NCBI RefSeq assembly: GCF_009762775.1
Contig: NZ_CP046401.1
Span: 5,964,001-6,028,000 of the forward strand
Direction of reading: 5' to 3'
DNA: 64,000 nt
Origin: Maribellus comscasis
GTDB lineage: Bacteria; Bacteroidota; Bacteroidia; Bacteroidales; Prolixibacteraceae
Shown: positions 52,066-64,000 of the stretch, piece after piece
Layout: each line of letters starts with the position of its first letter
Numbering within the stretch: position 1 is the stretch's first letter
The notes under the pieces: model-generated
Seen by the model: the letters and a program-made list of their open reading frames with translations, nothing else
The model's database searches: none
Told to the model about the DNA's origin: nothing
Program-made: the position numbers and the translations under genes

Positions 52066-54441
52066 CTATTTCTTTTTCTTAAATATACTTTTAATTGCGT
52101 TCCAAAGTGGTCTCGCTTTTTTCTCTTCTACACTCTTTTCTTTTCTTTCTTTTAGCCCGGCATCATCTTTCCCACCAAAAATTTTAGCCAGATCAAAGAA
52201 TTTTTTATCTGCCTCAAGAATTTCCTTGTATTGAGGCTCATCCAACATTGCAAGCAGTTCCGGTTCCGGCTGTTTAAATGTACTGTATTTCAGAGAAGCA
52301 AACTTTTGGTCGCGATACGTTTTATAGAAAAATTTTCCCACAATGGGCAAAGCCATGTATGCACCCTGTCCGTAGGTTGTTGTTCTGAAATGTACCCGGG
52401 GATCATCGGCGCCAACCCAACACCCTGTAACCAGGTTGGGGGTTATTCCTATAAACCAACCGTCTGAATTGTTTTGCGTTGTACCTGTTTTGCCGGCAAA
52501 ATCTCCGGGAATGTGGTACACCGTTCGTATTCCCTTTCCGGTTCCGTCTTCAACAACAGCTTCCATCATATTGATAACAGCACGGCAATTTTCCGGTGAC
52601 ACCCTGGATTTTTTATAACCCGGGTAACCATAGGTTTCAAGTGTATTTCCGTTGTTATCCAGAATTTCAAGAAGATAATGTGCCTGAACCGGACTTCCGT
52701 CATTTACAATTCCTGCATACGCTTCCACAATTTCTTTTAACGAAATTGACGCTACTCCCAGCGCCAAACTGGGGGTTTGTGGCAAGTCGGCGGAGATTCC
52801 GAGATTTTCAGCCACATCGATTACATTAGAAACACCTGTTTCAAGCAACACATCAACTGAAATGGTGTTTATTGACTGGGCAAGGGCACCTTTCATTGTG
52901 TAATACCCCTGGTATTCTTCGTGCGAATTCCGGGGAGCCCAGTTGTCATAATCTTCATAAACTGTAAACTTGTTTTCAAAATACCGATCAGGCGACAACC
53001 CTGTTTCCAGCGCTGCCAGATATACAAAAGGTTTAAATGTGGAGCCTGTTTGTCGGGCAGCTTTAACATGGTCATATTTAAAGAAACGAAAATCGATACC
53101 TCCCACCCAGGCTTTTAAATCACCATTTTGAGGTTCAATGGCAATAAAACCGGCGTTTAACAGCTTCAGATAATGTTTTAGTGAATCAAGTCTTGTTGTT
53201 TGAATTTCTTTTAAATCATCCCAGGTAAAAAGGCTGGTTGTAATTTCTTTGTTGTAGCTGGCCAGAGCTTTGTCTATATCAATATTTGAGTTCCCGTTTT
53301 CCTTTTCAATTCTTCTTATTGCACTTCTGATTATTTCCGGATTTTCTCTAAAAATATCTCTCGACTTCCAGTGGTTATCAAAAACCTTTTGGAGGTTTTT
53401 CATGTATTCTTTAACCGACTGCTGGGCATAGTACTGGAGATTATAGTCAATTGTAGTTTTTATTTTTAATCCATCGGTATATAAATTATAATTTTCACCT
53501 TTTTCGTTGGTATTATTTTTACACCATTCCAGAAGCTGGGGCTTTAACATTTCCAGAAAGTATGGAGCCGGACCCTGGTTGTATGAAATCACTCTGTACT
53601 TAATTTCAAGCGGTTTTGCTTTGTATTTTTCGGCTTGTTCATTTGTGATATATTCATACTTTGCCATTTGGTCTATGACCAGATTTCTTCTGTTTAATGC
53701 ATGTTCAGGATATTTTCTGGGATTATAATAGTTGTTTGCCTTTAATAATCCGACTAAAACAGCTGCTTCATGAAGTTCAAGATTGGCGGGTTTTTTTGAG
53801 AAAAATCGTTCGGCAGCCACTTCAATTCCATAAATATTTTCGGAGAATGGGACCGTATTCAGGTACATGGCAAGAATTTCCTGTTTTGAATAAATACGCT
53901 CAAGGCGGTAAGCGATGATAGCTTCACGAAGTTTGTTTACAGGCATAGAAAACGGGCCAAGTTCTTCACGGGGGAAAAGATTTTTTGCAATTTGCTGGCT
54001 AAGCGTACTTCCCCCACCGGCGCTTTTATCCTGAAGAAGTATGGATTTTACAAGAACGCGCAACAAGGCAATTTCATCAATTCCACGATGTTCGTAAAAA
54101 CGGGCGTCTTCAGTTGCAATCAGGGCATTTATAACGTTTGGAGATATGGCCTCAAACCTTACATTACTTCTGTTTTCAACATAATACCGGCCAAGAACTT
54201 TTCCATCGGCCGAATAAACTTCAGAAGCAACAGGTGTGCTTATCTGTTTGAGCTGATAGGATGAAGGAACAGGGCCCAGTATACCTAGAAATACCAGTAA
54301 GAAAAAAATAATTCCCAACAACATCAGCGCACCCGCTGATTTTAATACAATAGGAAGTATTTTTCTTCTACCCGCTTTTTGTTTTGTTCGTGAAGAAGTT
54401 TTTTTTGTTGAACGTGTATTGCTGGTCTTTTTTGTTGCCAT
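52066..54441 (-). CDS. mrcA: Penicillin-binding protein 1A (bifunctional transglycosylase/transpeptidase)
   Basis: Polymerises and cross-links peptidoglycan at the outer face of the inner membrane. A lysine-rich cytoplasmic tail (1-30) and one helix (about 32-55) precede the GT51 transglycosylase domain (about 85-260) with catalytic Glu111 in EDARFYEHRG and GGGSTLSQQIAKNL. The transpeptidase domain (about 430-720) has Ser467 in TGSTFKPF (SxxK), QSINT (SxN) and AGKTGTTQ (KTGT). The C-terminus is basic (KSIFKKKK). The length of 791 residues is typical of Bacteroidetes PBP1A. It follows the M48 protease gene by 104 bases in the same direction. Confidence 0.96.
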   Translation of the reverse strand: MATKKTSNTRSTKKTSSRTKQKAGRRKILPIVLKSAGALMLLGIIFFLLVFLGILGPVPSSYQLKQISTPVASEVYSADGKVLGRYYVENRSNVRFEAISPNVINALIATEDARFYEHRGIDEIALLRVLVKSILLQDKSAGGGSTLSQQIAKNLFPREELGPFSMPVNKLREAIIAYRLERIYSKQEILAMYLNTVPFSENIYGIEVAAERFFSKKPANLELHEAAVLVGLLKANNYYNPRKYPEHALNRRNLVIDQMAKYEYITNEQAEKYKAKPLEIKYRVISYNQGPAPYFLEMLKPQLLEWCKNNTNEKGENYNLYTDGLKIKTTIDYNLQYYAQQSVKEYMKNLQKVFDNHWKSRDIFRENPEIIRSAIRRIEKENGNSNIDIDKALASYNKEITTSLFTWDDLKEIQTTRLDSLKHYLKLLNAGFIAIEPQNGDLKAWVGGIDFRFFKYDHVKAARQTGSTFKPFVYLAALETGLSPDRYFENKFTVYEDYDNWAPRNSHEEYQGYYTMKGALAQSINTISVDVLLETGVSNVIDVAENLGISADLPQTPSLALGVASISLKEIVEAYAGIVNDGSPVQAHYLLEILDNNGNTLETYGYPGYKKSRVSPENCRAVINMMEAVVEDGTGKGIRTVYHIPGDFAGKTGTTQNNSDGWFIGITPNLVTGCWVGADDPRVHFRTTTYGQGAYMALPIVGKFFYKTYRDQKFASLKYSTFKQPEPELLAMLDEPQYKEILEADKKFFDLAKIFGGKDDAGLKERKEKSVEEKKARPLWNAIKSIFKKKK

Positions 54442-54545
54442 GTTTTATAATACAAAACTAAATAAATAACTCAATGGCAATAAAAATAGTATAAATCTAT
54501 CGCCACTTTTGCAGAAATGATACGATATTTCAGTGTAAGCTCATA

Positions 54546-55337
54546 TTAGTTGTTTTTGTAGTATTCAAGTGCTTTTGGCATAATCTTTTCCAAATCGCTT
54601 ATTCTGTTTTCAGGGTTGGGGTGTGTCGACAAAAACTCAGGCCCTCCGCTTTGACCCTCCGCTTTCATTCTTTCCCAAAACAAAGGTGCCTCTGTTGGAT
54701 TATAGCCGGCCATTGCCATAAAATATAAACCCAATTCATCGGCTTCACTTTCATGACTTCTGCTGTAAGGCAATATTACACCCAGTTGCGTTCCCACACC
54801 AAATGCAGTCATAACCAGGTTCTGGGTTTCTTCTCTTTTTTCTTCCAGCGCCTGCGACAAAGCCATTCCTCCCATTTGAAGAGCCATTTGCTGAGTTAGT
54901 CTTTCGTTACTGTGTTTGGCCACTGCATGTGCAACTTCGTGCGCCATCACTACGGCGATTCCGGCGTCGTCTTTACAAATTGGCATAATTCCTTCGTAAA
55001 AAGCAATTTTTCCTCCCGGCATACACCAGGCATTCATCGTTTCGTCCTGAATAACATTAAATTCCCATTCATATCCGTTAATCAATTCTCCACGTCCAAT
55101 CTGATGGAGATATTCTTCAACTGCCGTTGAAATACGTTTTCCAACTCTGGTCACTGCATTTTTATAAGAAGTATTTTTCGACAAGGTCGATTCTTTTAAT
55201 ACAGTATCATAGTTTTCATTACTCAGAGATAACATTTCAGAAGATGGGATTGCAATAAACTGTTGCCTGTTTGTTAATGGAACAGTTGAACATGCCGTCA
55301 GTAAAACCGCAAATGCGAAATAAACAATTTTTTTCAT
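54546..55337 (-). CDS. M48-family metallopeptidase, periplasmic lipoprotein
   Basis: A zinc protease of the BepA/LoiP type, likely involved in quality control of outer-membrane proteins. The lipoprotein signal ends LLTACST (lipid Cys16). The zinc motif HEVAH is at residues 133-137 in VVMAHEVAHAVAKHSNERL and the third ligand Glu is in SESEADELGLYFMAMAGY-like sequence about 60 residues later. The C-terminal STHPNPENRISDLEKIMP is a common family ending. At 263 residues without TPRs it matches the short lipoprotein group. The position ahead of PBP1A may be incidental. Confidence 0.93.
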   Translation of the reverse strand: MKKIVYFAFAVLLTACSTVPLTNRQQFIAIPSSEMLSLSNENYDTVLKESTLSKNTSYKNAVTRVGKRISTAVEEYLHQIGRGELINGYEWEFNVIQDETMNAWCMPGGKIAFYEGIMPICKDDAGIAVVMAHEVAHAVAKHSNERLTQQMALQMGGMALSQALEEKREETQNLVMTAFGVGTQLGVILPYSRSHESEADELGLYFMAMAGYNPTEAPLFWERMKAEGQSGGPEFLSTHPNPENRISDLEKIMPKALEYYKNN

Positions 55338-55524
55338 TTTAAATACATTTTTGAAGTTATGAAAACGAAGAATGTGCCAGAATTGTTCGATGAATTTTTT
55401 CCTTTTAAAAACACGCTTTTTAAATGAGATTCAATTTTTCCTGCAAAAAATGCCCAAAAATACTGTCCCTGATTGTCCGCAATTTGTGGAAATAAGTCAC
55501 TGGTTTTATACCGCGTTAATAAAG

Positions 55525-55559
55525 AAAAGAGCAGTGTTTTCGTTTTACACTGCTCTTTT
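55525..55559. terminator. Intrinsic terminator of the second GH2 gene
   Basis: AAAAGAGCAGTGT at 55525-55537 pairs perfectly with ACACTGCTCTTTT at 55547-55559 around a 9-base loop. It lies 20 bases after the GH2 stop in the transcribed (minus) direction. The rest of 55338-55524 shows no gene. Confidence 0.88.
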
Positions 55560-55579
55560 CCGATTACAAGTGAGAACAA

Positions 55580-58807
<3,228 letters not shown>

Positions 58808-58822
58808 TTAATTTTTGAAATT

Positions 58823-58838
58823 TTGCACATTGGTGCAA
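58823..58838. promoter_or_regulatory. Palindrome in the leader of the second GH2 gene, possible operator
   Basis: TTGCAC-N4-GTGCAA is a perfect 6-bp dyad centred 30 bases upstream of the GH2 start. A second small dyad, CTTTAG-N3-CTAAAG, lies at 58857-58871. Either could bind a dimeric regulator such as a LacI-type protein or form a short leader hairpin. The rest of the 287-base gap 58802-59088 holds a -7-like TATATTTG at 59033-59040 for the plus-strand operon and nothing else clear. Confidence 0.35.
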
Positions 58839-59088
58839 TGTTTAACTTGGTTTAGACTTTAGCCCCTAAAGATACTTAAGCCTGACAGAACGGCAAGTAA
58901 ATAACTAAAGGAAAAACGAAAATGTTGCGCTTTTATTAATTATCTGGTTTAATTCTAAATTGAATGAGCTTAGATAGTTGATAGTCAAATGAATATTGTT
59001 TTTTGTACCAGACAGAGTTTAAACATTTTTTTTATATTTGATGCGTGATTGAGCTGATGAATAAATTTTTGCGTTGCATATAAAAATT

Positions 59089-59469
59089 ATGAATTCAATT
59101 TCCATTACCGGTGCGTTTATAATCACCCTTTCGCTGCTTTCGTATGGAATAGGAAGTATATCTTTGCAACGGTTTAAAATGGTATCACCAGGAGTTTTAT
59201 GGTTTCTAACTTTGGGAGTGGTGCTTGATATTGTCGCAACTATTTTTATGATTGTGGGGGCTAAAAATCCGGGTTTTACTTTGCATGGATTTTTGGGATA
59301 TTCAGCGCTTCTGGTGATGTTGATAGATGTTATTTTTATTTGGCGGATTTATTACAGAGAAAATATAAATGCACTCGTAGGTAAAAAACTTCTTTTATAT
59401 TCAAAAATTGCCTATGGTTGGTGGATAGTTGCTTATATAACCGGCAGCTTGTTAATAATTTGGAGATAG
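59089..59469 (+). CDS. Small four-helix membrane protein (TIGR03987/HsmA-like)
   Basis: A 126-residue protein with four membrane helices (about 4-22, 37-57, 66-86, 103-124). The order of helices and segments such as SPGVLWFLTLGVVLDIVATIFMI and PGFTLHGFLGYSALLVMLID recall the TIGR03987 family of unknown function. Starting at ATG 59089 removes five residues read from an upstream TTG at 59074. It is the first gene of a four-gene operon; the SUI1 gene follows 3 bases later. A -7-like box TATATTTG lies at 59033-59040. Confidence 0.7.
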   Translation: MNSISITGAFIITLSLLSYGIGSISLQRFKMVSPGVLWFLTLGVVLDIVATIFMIVGAKNPGFTLHGFLGYSALLVMLIDVIFIWRIYYRENINALVGKKLLLYSKIAYGWWIVAYITGSLLIIWR

Positions 59470-59472
59470 TTT

Positions 59473-59817
59473 ATGGCAAACGACTGGAAAGAAAGATTGG
59501 GAGTTGTGTTTTCTACAAATCCTGATTTTCAATATGAAAATGAAAAAAATGAGGAGCAGGAAACTCTTCCACCTCAACAGCAAAATCTGAAAGTATCATT
59601 AGACCGAAAAAAAAGGAAAGGTAAAAGTGTAACACTTATTTCCGGTTTTGTTGGTTCCACTGATGATTTAAAAGATTTGGGAAAATTATTGAAAACAAAA
59701 TGTGGCGTAGGAGGAAGTGCAAAAGATGGCGAGATATTAATTCAGGGAGATTTTTGCTCAAAAGTGATTGAAATACTTCACAAAGAAGGATACAAAGCGA
59801 AACGTTCTGGGGGATAG
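59473..59817 (+). CDS. SUI1/YciH-family translation initiation factor-like protein
   Basis: A 114-residue protein whose last 80 residues form the SUI1 (eIF1-like) domain: basic strand [19 protein letters not shown], helix [24 protein letters not shown] with the conserved CGxGGxxKDGEI, then [24 protein letters not shown]. The bacterial family (YciH) may influence start-codon fidelity. An acidic, glutamine-rich N-terminal stretch (about 20-37) precedes the domain. It starts 3 bases after the membrane-protein stop and ends 15 bases ahead of the GH43-like gene. Confidence 0.93.
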   Translation: MANDWKERLGVVFSTNPDFQYENEKNEEQETLPPQQQNLKVSLDRKKRKGKSVTLISGFVGSTDDLKDLGKLLKTKCGVGGSAKDGEILIQGDFCSKVIEILHKEGYKAKRSGG

Positions 59818-59832
59818 AAAAAGTAAATAAAG

Positions 59833-60765
59833 ATGACTTTAAAAGAAATATTTATTGCTTTTGCGTTTCTGTTTTTTTTGAATGTTGCTAGTGCACAGAA
59901 AAGCAATGATGTATACATGTTTTCGTATTTTATGGGAAATGGCGAGGACGGATTACACCTGGCCTACAGTTACGATGGATTAAAATGGGATGCATTAAAA
60001 AACAATCAATCCTTTTTAACACCTCAGGTAGGTATAGATAAACTAATGCGTGATCCTTGTATCATTTCCGGCCCGGATGGTAAGTTTCATATGGTTTGGA
60101 CTGTAAGTTGGGGCGAAAAAGGAATAGGATATGCGTCCTCTGAAGATTTAGTTCATTGGTCAGAACAAAAATATATTCCTGTAATGGAACACGAACCAAC
60201 GGCAAGAAATTGTTGGGCTCCCGAAGTTTTTTATGATGGTGATTCAAAACAATATTTGATTTTCTGGTCAACCACAATTCCCGGAAGATTTCCTGAAACA
60301 GAGTCGGGAGGAGACTCCGGGTATAATCATAGAATGTATTGCGTTGTTACAGAGGATTTCAAGAATTTCAGCGATACAAAGCTTCTTTATGATCAAGGGT
60401 TTAATGTGATAGATGGAACATTGATTAAAGCAAAAAATAAATATGTACTTTTTCTAAAAAATGAAACCCGAACACCACCGGAAAAAAATATAAGAATTGC
60501 GACCAGCAAGAAATTAGCAGAAGGATACAGCCGTGCATCGGAGCCAATAACAGGTGATTATTGGGCGGAAGGACCCACTTCCGTAAAAATTGGGCAATAT
60601 TGGATTGTTTATTTCGATAAATATACAGACCATAATATGGGCGCTATTCGTTCTGACGATATGGAAAACTGGGAAGATATTTCAGAAATGATCAACTTTC
60701 CTGAGGGTACCAGACATGGAACAGTTTTTAAAGTTTCAAACAAAGTTTTAAATAAGTTGAAGTAA
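59833..60765 (+). CDS. GH43-like five-bladed beta-propeller glycosidase, secreted
   Basis: A signal peptide (about 1-21, LNVASAQ) and a single beta-propeller domain of about 290 residues. Repeated DGLHLAYSYDGLKWDAL, MRDPCIISGPDGKFHMVWT and HEPTARNCWAPEVFYD blades match a Bacteroidetes group annotated as GH43 (arabinofuranosidase/xylosidase clan). Candidate acidic active-site residues are in NGEDG, RDPC and the late YWAEGPT segment. Exact activity is unknown. It sits between two translation/RNA genes with 15- and 22-base gaps, an unusual place for a secreted enzyme. The GH51 arabinofuranosidase gene lies about 1 kb downstream, so an arabinose-containing substrate is plausible. Confidence 0.82.
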   Translation: MTLKEIFIAFAFLFFLNVASAQKSNDVYMFSYFMGNGEDGLHLAYSYDGLKWDALKNNQSFLTPQVGIDKLMRDPCIISGPDGKFHMVWTVSWGEKGIGYASSEDLVHWSEQKYIPVMEHEPTARNCWAPEVFYDGDSKQYLIFWSTTIPGRFPETESGGDSGYNHRMYCVVTEDFKNFSDTKLLYDQGFNVIDGTLIKAKNKYVLFLKNETRTPPEKNIRIATSKKLAEGYSRASEPITGDYWAEGPTSVKIGQYWIVYFDKYTDHNMGAIRSDDMENWEDISEMINFPEGTRHGTVFKVSNKVLNKLK

Positions 60766-60787
60766 AAAACGGTAAATAAAATTCATC

Positions 60788-61621
60788 TTGGCTGAAATAG
60801 GAAAAATCAATACGCTAAAAGTTGTCAGGGAAACAGACAATGGGTTATATCTTGACGGAGAAAACCTGGGGGAAATATTAATGCCTCAAAAGTTTGCTAC
60901 CAAAGAGATTCGTGAAAACAATGAGGCCGTTGTATTTGTATATTCCGATTCGGAAGACAGATTGGTAGCAACCACAGAAAATCCCTTGGCAAAAGTGGGG
61001 GAATTTGCATATTTAAAAGCAGTGGCAACAAGTCGGTTTGGAGCTTTTTTAGATTGGGGGCTTCCCAAAGATTTACTCGTGCCATTCAGCGAGCAAAAAA
61101 ATAAAATGGAAGTGGGGAAATATTATTTGGTTTACTTATTTGTCGATTTACTAACCAACAGAATTGCTGCCTCCGCAAAACTTAACAAGTTTTTGGATAA
61201 TACACCGCCGGAATATAACCAGGGCGAAAAGGTACAATTGACCATTGTTGAAGAAACCGATTTGGGATACAAAGCAATTGTTAACAACGAACATTGGGGG
61301 ATTCTTTATAAAAATCAGGTTTTTATTCCCCTTTCAACAGGACAGAGAGTTACCGGATATATAAATAAGATCAGGGAAGACGATAAAATTGATTTACTTC
61401 TTGAAAAACCCGGTTACGAGAAAATTGATTCTATTTCTCAAAAAATATTGGATGTTTTAAATGAAAACCGGGGATTTATTGCGCTTACTGATAAATCTTC
61501 TCCCGAAATGATTCAAGCCATGCTTGGAATTAGTAAAAAGAACTTTAAAAAGGCCCTGGGAAATCTGTATAAAAAGCGAATGATTGAGTTTAAGTCAGAT
61601 GGAATCAGACTGCTTGATTAA
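60788..61621 (+). CDS. cvfB: CvfB-like S1-domain RNA-binding protein
   Basis: A 277-residue cytoplasmic protein with tandem S1-like OB domains (about 1-65, 70-140, 145-215) and a C-terminal winged-helix domain (about 220-277, SPEMIQAMLGISKKNFKKALGNLYKKRMIEF). This is the plan of CvfB (YitL), an RNA-binding regulator. The second S1 domain is seen in VATSRFGAFLDWGLPKDLLVPFSEQ. The start is TTG at 60788 (MAEIGKINTLKV), since no ATG precedes the first conserved strand. It follows the GH43-like gene by 22 bases and closes the operon. Confidence 0.92.
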   Translation: MAEIGKINTLKVVRETDNGLYLDGENLGEILMPQKFATKEIRENNEAVVFVYSDSEDRLVATTENPLAKVGEFAYLKAVATSRFGAFLDWGLPKDLLVPFSEQKNKMEVGKYYLVYLFVDLLTNRIAASAKLNKFLDNTPPEYNQGEKVQLTIVEETDLGYKAIVNNEHWGILYKNQVFIPLSTGQRVTGYINKIREDDKIDLLLEKPGYEKIDSISQKILDVLNENRGFIALTDKSSPEMIQAMLGISKKNFKKALGNLYKKRMIEFKSDGIRLLD

Positions 61622-61754
61622 CTCGGAAGACTCCTTTTCTTAATAATCCGATTTCCATTTTTTTGATTTACGTGTTTGTGTTGCGTATTGATTTATAGTT
61701 CGATACGAATAGGCTTTGTTTTTTTGAATAATGAGTGTCATATTTACGTTTTTT

Positions 61755-61785
61755 TTTGAAATTATCTTTTTATTCACTATGTTCG
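61755..61785 (+). promoter_or_regulatory. Putative promoter of the GH51 gene
   Basis: TTTG at 61755-61758 and TATGTTCG at 61778-61785 fit the Bacteroidetes -33/-7 pair with a 19-base spacer; the -7 box has one mismatch. The ATG is 17 bases after the -7 box, implying a very short leader. Confidence 0.45.
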
Positions 61786-61802
61786 TTTAAAAATAAAACT
61801 TA

Positions 61803-63368
61803 ATGAACCATAAAACCAATAAGATGTATTTCAAAAAAATTTTAGGCGGATTTCTAGTACTGGTCTCTTTTTTTGCAACAGCACAGAACAAAATCGTTGT
61901 AAATACTGATCTGGGAAAAGAAACCATCAGTAAAGATATTTACGGTCACTTTTCCGAGCACCTGGGGCACTGCATTTATGGCGGTTACTGGGTGGGCGAA
62001 GATTCAAATATTCCGAACACAAATGGGATAAGAAATGATGTAGTTGAAGCATTAAAAGAAATTGGCATTCCAAATTTACGTTGGCCTGGCGGCTGTTTTG
62101 CCGATGAATATCACTGGATGGATGGAATTGGCCCGCGTGATGAACGCCCCACCATGATTAATACGCATTGGGGAGGTGTAACCGAAGATAACAGTTTTGG
62201 GACACATGAGTTTTTAGAGCTTTGCAGCCAGTTGGATTGTGAACCTGTGATATGCGGAAATCTTGGAAGCGGAACTCCGCAAGAGATGTCACAGTGGGTT
62301 GAATATTTGAATTCAGGTAATGTAAGTCCAATGACTGATTTGAGAAAGGCAAACGGCAGAGAAGAGCCCTGGGGTGTGAAATACTGGGGTGTTGGAAATG
62401 AAAGCTGGGGCTGTGGCGGAAATATGACAGCCCAGTTTTATGCCGATAACATGCGCCGGTTTTCAACCTTTACAAAGAACTACGGTGAAAATCGTTTGTA
62501 CAAAGTAGCATGTGGTCCTAACGTTGACGATTATAACTGGATGGAAACTTTAATGAAAAACGGAAATCCCGGGGGAAGTTTTCAGGGAATTTCGCTTCAT
62601 TATTATACCGTTTGTCACACATGGAGACAAAAAGGTTCGGCTACTCAGTTCGACGAAAAGGAGTATTTTACCACCATGGATAAAACCCTTTTTATGGACG
62701 AGTTGCTTCGGAATCATATAACAATAATGGATAAGTACGATCCACGAAACAGGGTCGGTCTGATTGTAGACGAATGGGGGAACTGGCATGATGTTGAGCC
62801 GGGAACCAATCCGGGCTTTTTGTATCAGCAAAATACCCTTCGCGATGCAATGGTAGCATCGGTAAACCTCGATTTGTTCAATAAATATTGCAGAAGGGTT
62901 AAAATGGCCAATATCGCGCAAACCGTAAATGTGTTGCAGGCAATGATTTTAACACAGGACGGGGAAATGGTAAAAACACCTTCGTATTATGTCTTTAAAA
63001 TGTATAAAGTTCATCACGATGCAACGCTTTTGCCTTCTGACGTAACTTGTGATAACTATACCTACGAAGAAGAATCGGTTCCGGCGCTCTCGACAACAGC
63101 ATCTAAAGCTGCCGACGGAAAAATACATATAACCATTAGTAACCTGGACCCACACAACAGTAAGGAAGTTCTTTGTGAAATGCGCGGAACAGAAAAATTA
63201 TCTTTTGTAACAGGAAGTATAGTAACCGGGGATAAAATAAACTCATACAACGATTTTGGGAAAAAAGAAGAAGTCTCTTTAAAAGAATTTAAAGACGTAA
63301 AAGTAAACGGTAATTCGTTAACTGTAAAAATGCCCGCTAAATCGGTTGTAATGGTCGAACTGAATTAA
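61803..63368 (+). CDS. Alpha-L-arabinofuranosidase, GH51, secreted
   Basis: Releases terminal alpha-L-arabinofuranose from arabinan, arabinoxylan or arabinogalactan. A signal peptide ends near residue 28 (FFATAQ). The (beta/alpha)8 barrel includes [28 protein letters not shown], the acid/base Glu200 in [11 protein letters not shown] and the nucleophile Glu324 in [10 protein letters not shown]; the C-terminal beta domain (about 400-521) ends in a strand pattern typical of GH51. The length of 521 residues is normal. Start could also be the Met at residue 8. It has its own promoter and terminator. The GH43-like gene about 1 kb upstream may act on the same polymer. Confidence 0.95.
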   Translation: MNHKTNKMYFKKILGGFLVLVSFFATAQNKIVVNTDLGKETISKDIYGHFSEHLGHCIYGGYWVGEDSNIPNTNGIRNDVVEALKEIGIPNLRWPGGCFADEYHWMDGIGPRDERPTMINTHWGGVTEDNSFGTHEFLELCSQLDCEPVICGNLGSGTPQEMSQWVEYLNSGNVSPMTDLRKANGREEPWGVKYWGVGNESWGCGGNMTAQFYADNMRRFSTFTKNYGENRLYKVACGPNVDDYNWMETLMKNGNPGGSFQGISLHYYTVCHTWRQKGSATQFDEKEYFTTMDKTLFMDELLRNHITIMDKYDPRNRVGLIVDEWGNWHDVEPGTNPGFLYQQNTLRDAMVASVNLDLFNKYCRRVKMANIAQTVNVLQAMILTQDGEMVKTPSYYVFKMYKVHHDATLLPSDVTCDNYTYEEESVPALSTTASKAADGKIHITISNLDPHNSKEVLCEMRGTEKLSFVTGSIVTGDKINSYNDFGKKEEVSLKEFKDVKVNGNSLTVKMPAKSVVMVELN

Positions 63369-63397
63369 GAAACCATTAATTGCATCATTTCAGATAA

Positions 63398-63432
63398 ATA
63401 GTCGGATTTTGAAAAAGATTCGGCTATTTTTT
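63398..63432. terminator. Intrinsic terminator after the GH51 gene
   Basis: ATAGTCG at 63398-63404 pairs with CGGCTAT at 63421-63427 (one G-T pair), followed by a T-run to 63432. It overlaps the stop of the converging partial gene by two bases. Confidence 0.7.
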
Positions 63433-64000
63433 ATAAAGTATGATCCAGTTGCTGATTAATGAGTTTAAAATTTAATTTTCTTTGGCCAAGTATATTTATG
63501 TAGTCTATACAATTGAGGTAGTGAAACTCATTTTTGTTTCCAAATACCTGAAAAGACCTCACAATCCAGTCTATAGCAGCTTCCAAATCACCCTGCATTT
63601 CACAGGCAACGCCGAGGTTATACATTGATTTTGCTGCGATTTTTTTGTTGGGATTATTTACATTGGCTTTCCATATTTCAGCAGCCTCGAGCCATTTCCC
63701 CTCTTCTACCAACTGTTTTGTTTTTTGTAGTTCTACATGCCCCGAAATGTAATAAAGCCTTTGTACTGTAATCCAATGAGGAATAAGTTTTTCAGCCAGT
63801 CTGATTCCCATTACATCAGCTGCGTTTAATACAGCATCTCTTCGTGGCGGAAGATTTTTTTCTACATATGCTTTAATTTCTTCCTGACTGTCCCACGTTA
63901 AAGTATCAAGCTGGTCGTAAAAAAAAGCAGATTTAAAGGTTCTTAAATTATAGAAGTTCCATAATCCAACTCCGTAAACTGAGGTATTACCATAGTAATG
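63431..64000 (-). CDS. Repeat-containing protein, C-terminal part, cut by the right edge (possibly DUF6340)
   Basis: The frame is open from the stop at 63431-63433 to the right edge of the window, giving the last 189 residues. An internal Met at 63811 is not the start, because coding continues upstream (YGNTSVYGVGLWNFYNLR, then EEIKAYVEKNLPPRRDAV). The C-terminal half has a TPR-like unit (WLEAAEIWKANVNNPNKKIAAKSMYNLGVACEMQGDLEAAIDW). The pattern recalls the Bacteroidetes lipoprotein family DUF6340, but the N-terminus that would confirm this is outside the window. Function unknown. Confidence 0.65.
   Translation of the reverse strand, partial: HYYGNTSVYGVGLWNFYNLRTFKSAFFYDQLDTLTWDSQEEIKAYVEKNLPPRRDAVLNAADVMGIRLAEKLIPHWITVQRLYYISGHVELQKTKQLVEEGKWLEAAEIWKANVNNPNKKIAAKSMYNLGVACEMQGDLEAAIDWIVRSFQVFGNKNEFHYLNCIDYINILGQRKLNFKLINQQLDHTL

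Overview
The window reads as chromosomal DNA of a free-living, glycan-degrading member of the Bacteroidetes, most likely near the Marinilabiliales/Prolixibacteraceae (lineage is inference; there is no rRNA here). The signs are two SusC/SusD outer-membrane pairs each tied to an ECF sigma factor and a FecR-type anti-sigma factor, AT-rich intergenic DNA with TAnnTTTG-type -7 boxes, weak Shine-Dalgarno sequences, several TTG starts, and many secreted glycosidases and lipoproteins. No tRNA, rRNA, CRISPR array, insertion sequence or prophage gene was seen.

Layout. 1-3066: end of pepT, tilS, then a minus-strand pair (glyoxalase-fold protein, aspartic protease-PDZ lipoprotein). 3258-13027 (+): DUF5107-TPR protein and GH2 beta-galactosidase in one operon, then a soluble hybrid histidine kinase. 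13036-23358 (-): a polysaccharide utilisation locus transcribed sigma > FecR > SusC > SusD > CE15-type esterase > GH78-type rhamnosidase. 23645-28395: FtsX-type permease, a stretch with gene debris, a DUF3667 membrane protein split from its zinc ribbon by a 4-bp duplication, and exonuclease III. 28575-32060: a 1161-residue protein that is probably a pyrophosphate-dependent PEP carboxykinase. 32133-36612: sulfatase, a palindromic intergenic element, a cold-shock protein, and the agmatine deiminase/N-carbamoylputrescine amidase pair. 36815-43682 (+): a second sigma/FecR/SusC/SusD unit with no enzymes. 43866-51027 (+): two tandem related TetR regulators followed by a TolC/adaptor/RND permease/PG0541-type operon. 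51329-55337: outer-membrane barrel protein, PBP1A, M48 lipoprotein protease. 55580-63368: a second GH2 enzyme, a short operon (membrane protein, SUI1 factor, GH43-like enzyme, CvfB-like RNA-binding protein) and a GH51 arabinofuranosidase. The right edge cuts a minus-strand repeat protein.

How it fits together. The first locus plus the GH2, GH43 and GH51 enzymes suit a branched pectic or arabinogalactan/glucuronoxylan-like glycan with beta-galactose, rhamnose, arabinofuranose and esterified uronic acid. This substrate is an inference from enzyme families. Each sigma/FecR pair should let its own SusC, through the N-terminal STN domain, signal substrate arrival. The DUF3667 split, the PEP carboxykinase candidate, the structured element near 33.7 kb and the hairpins around the Sus genes are the points most worth a second look.
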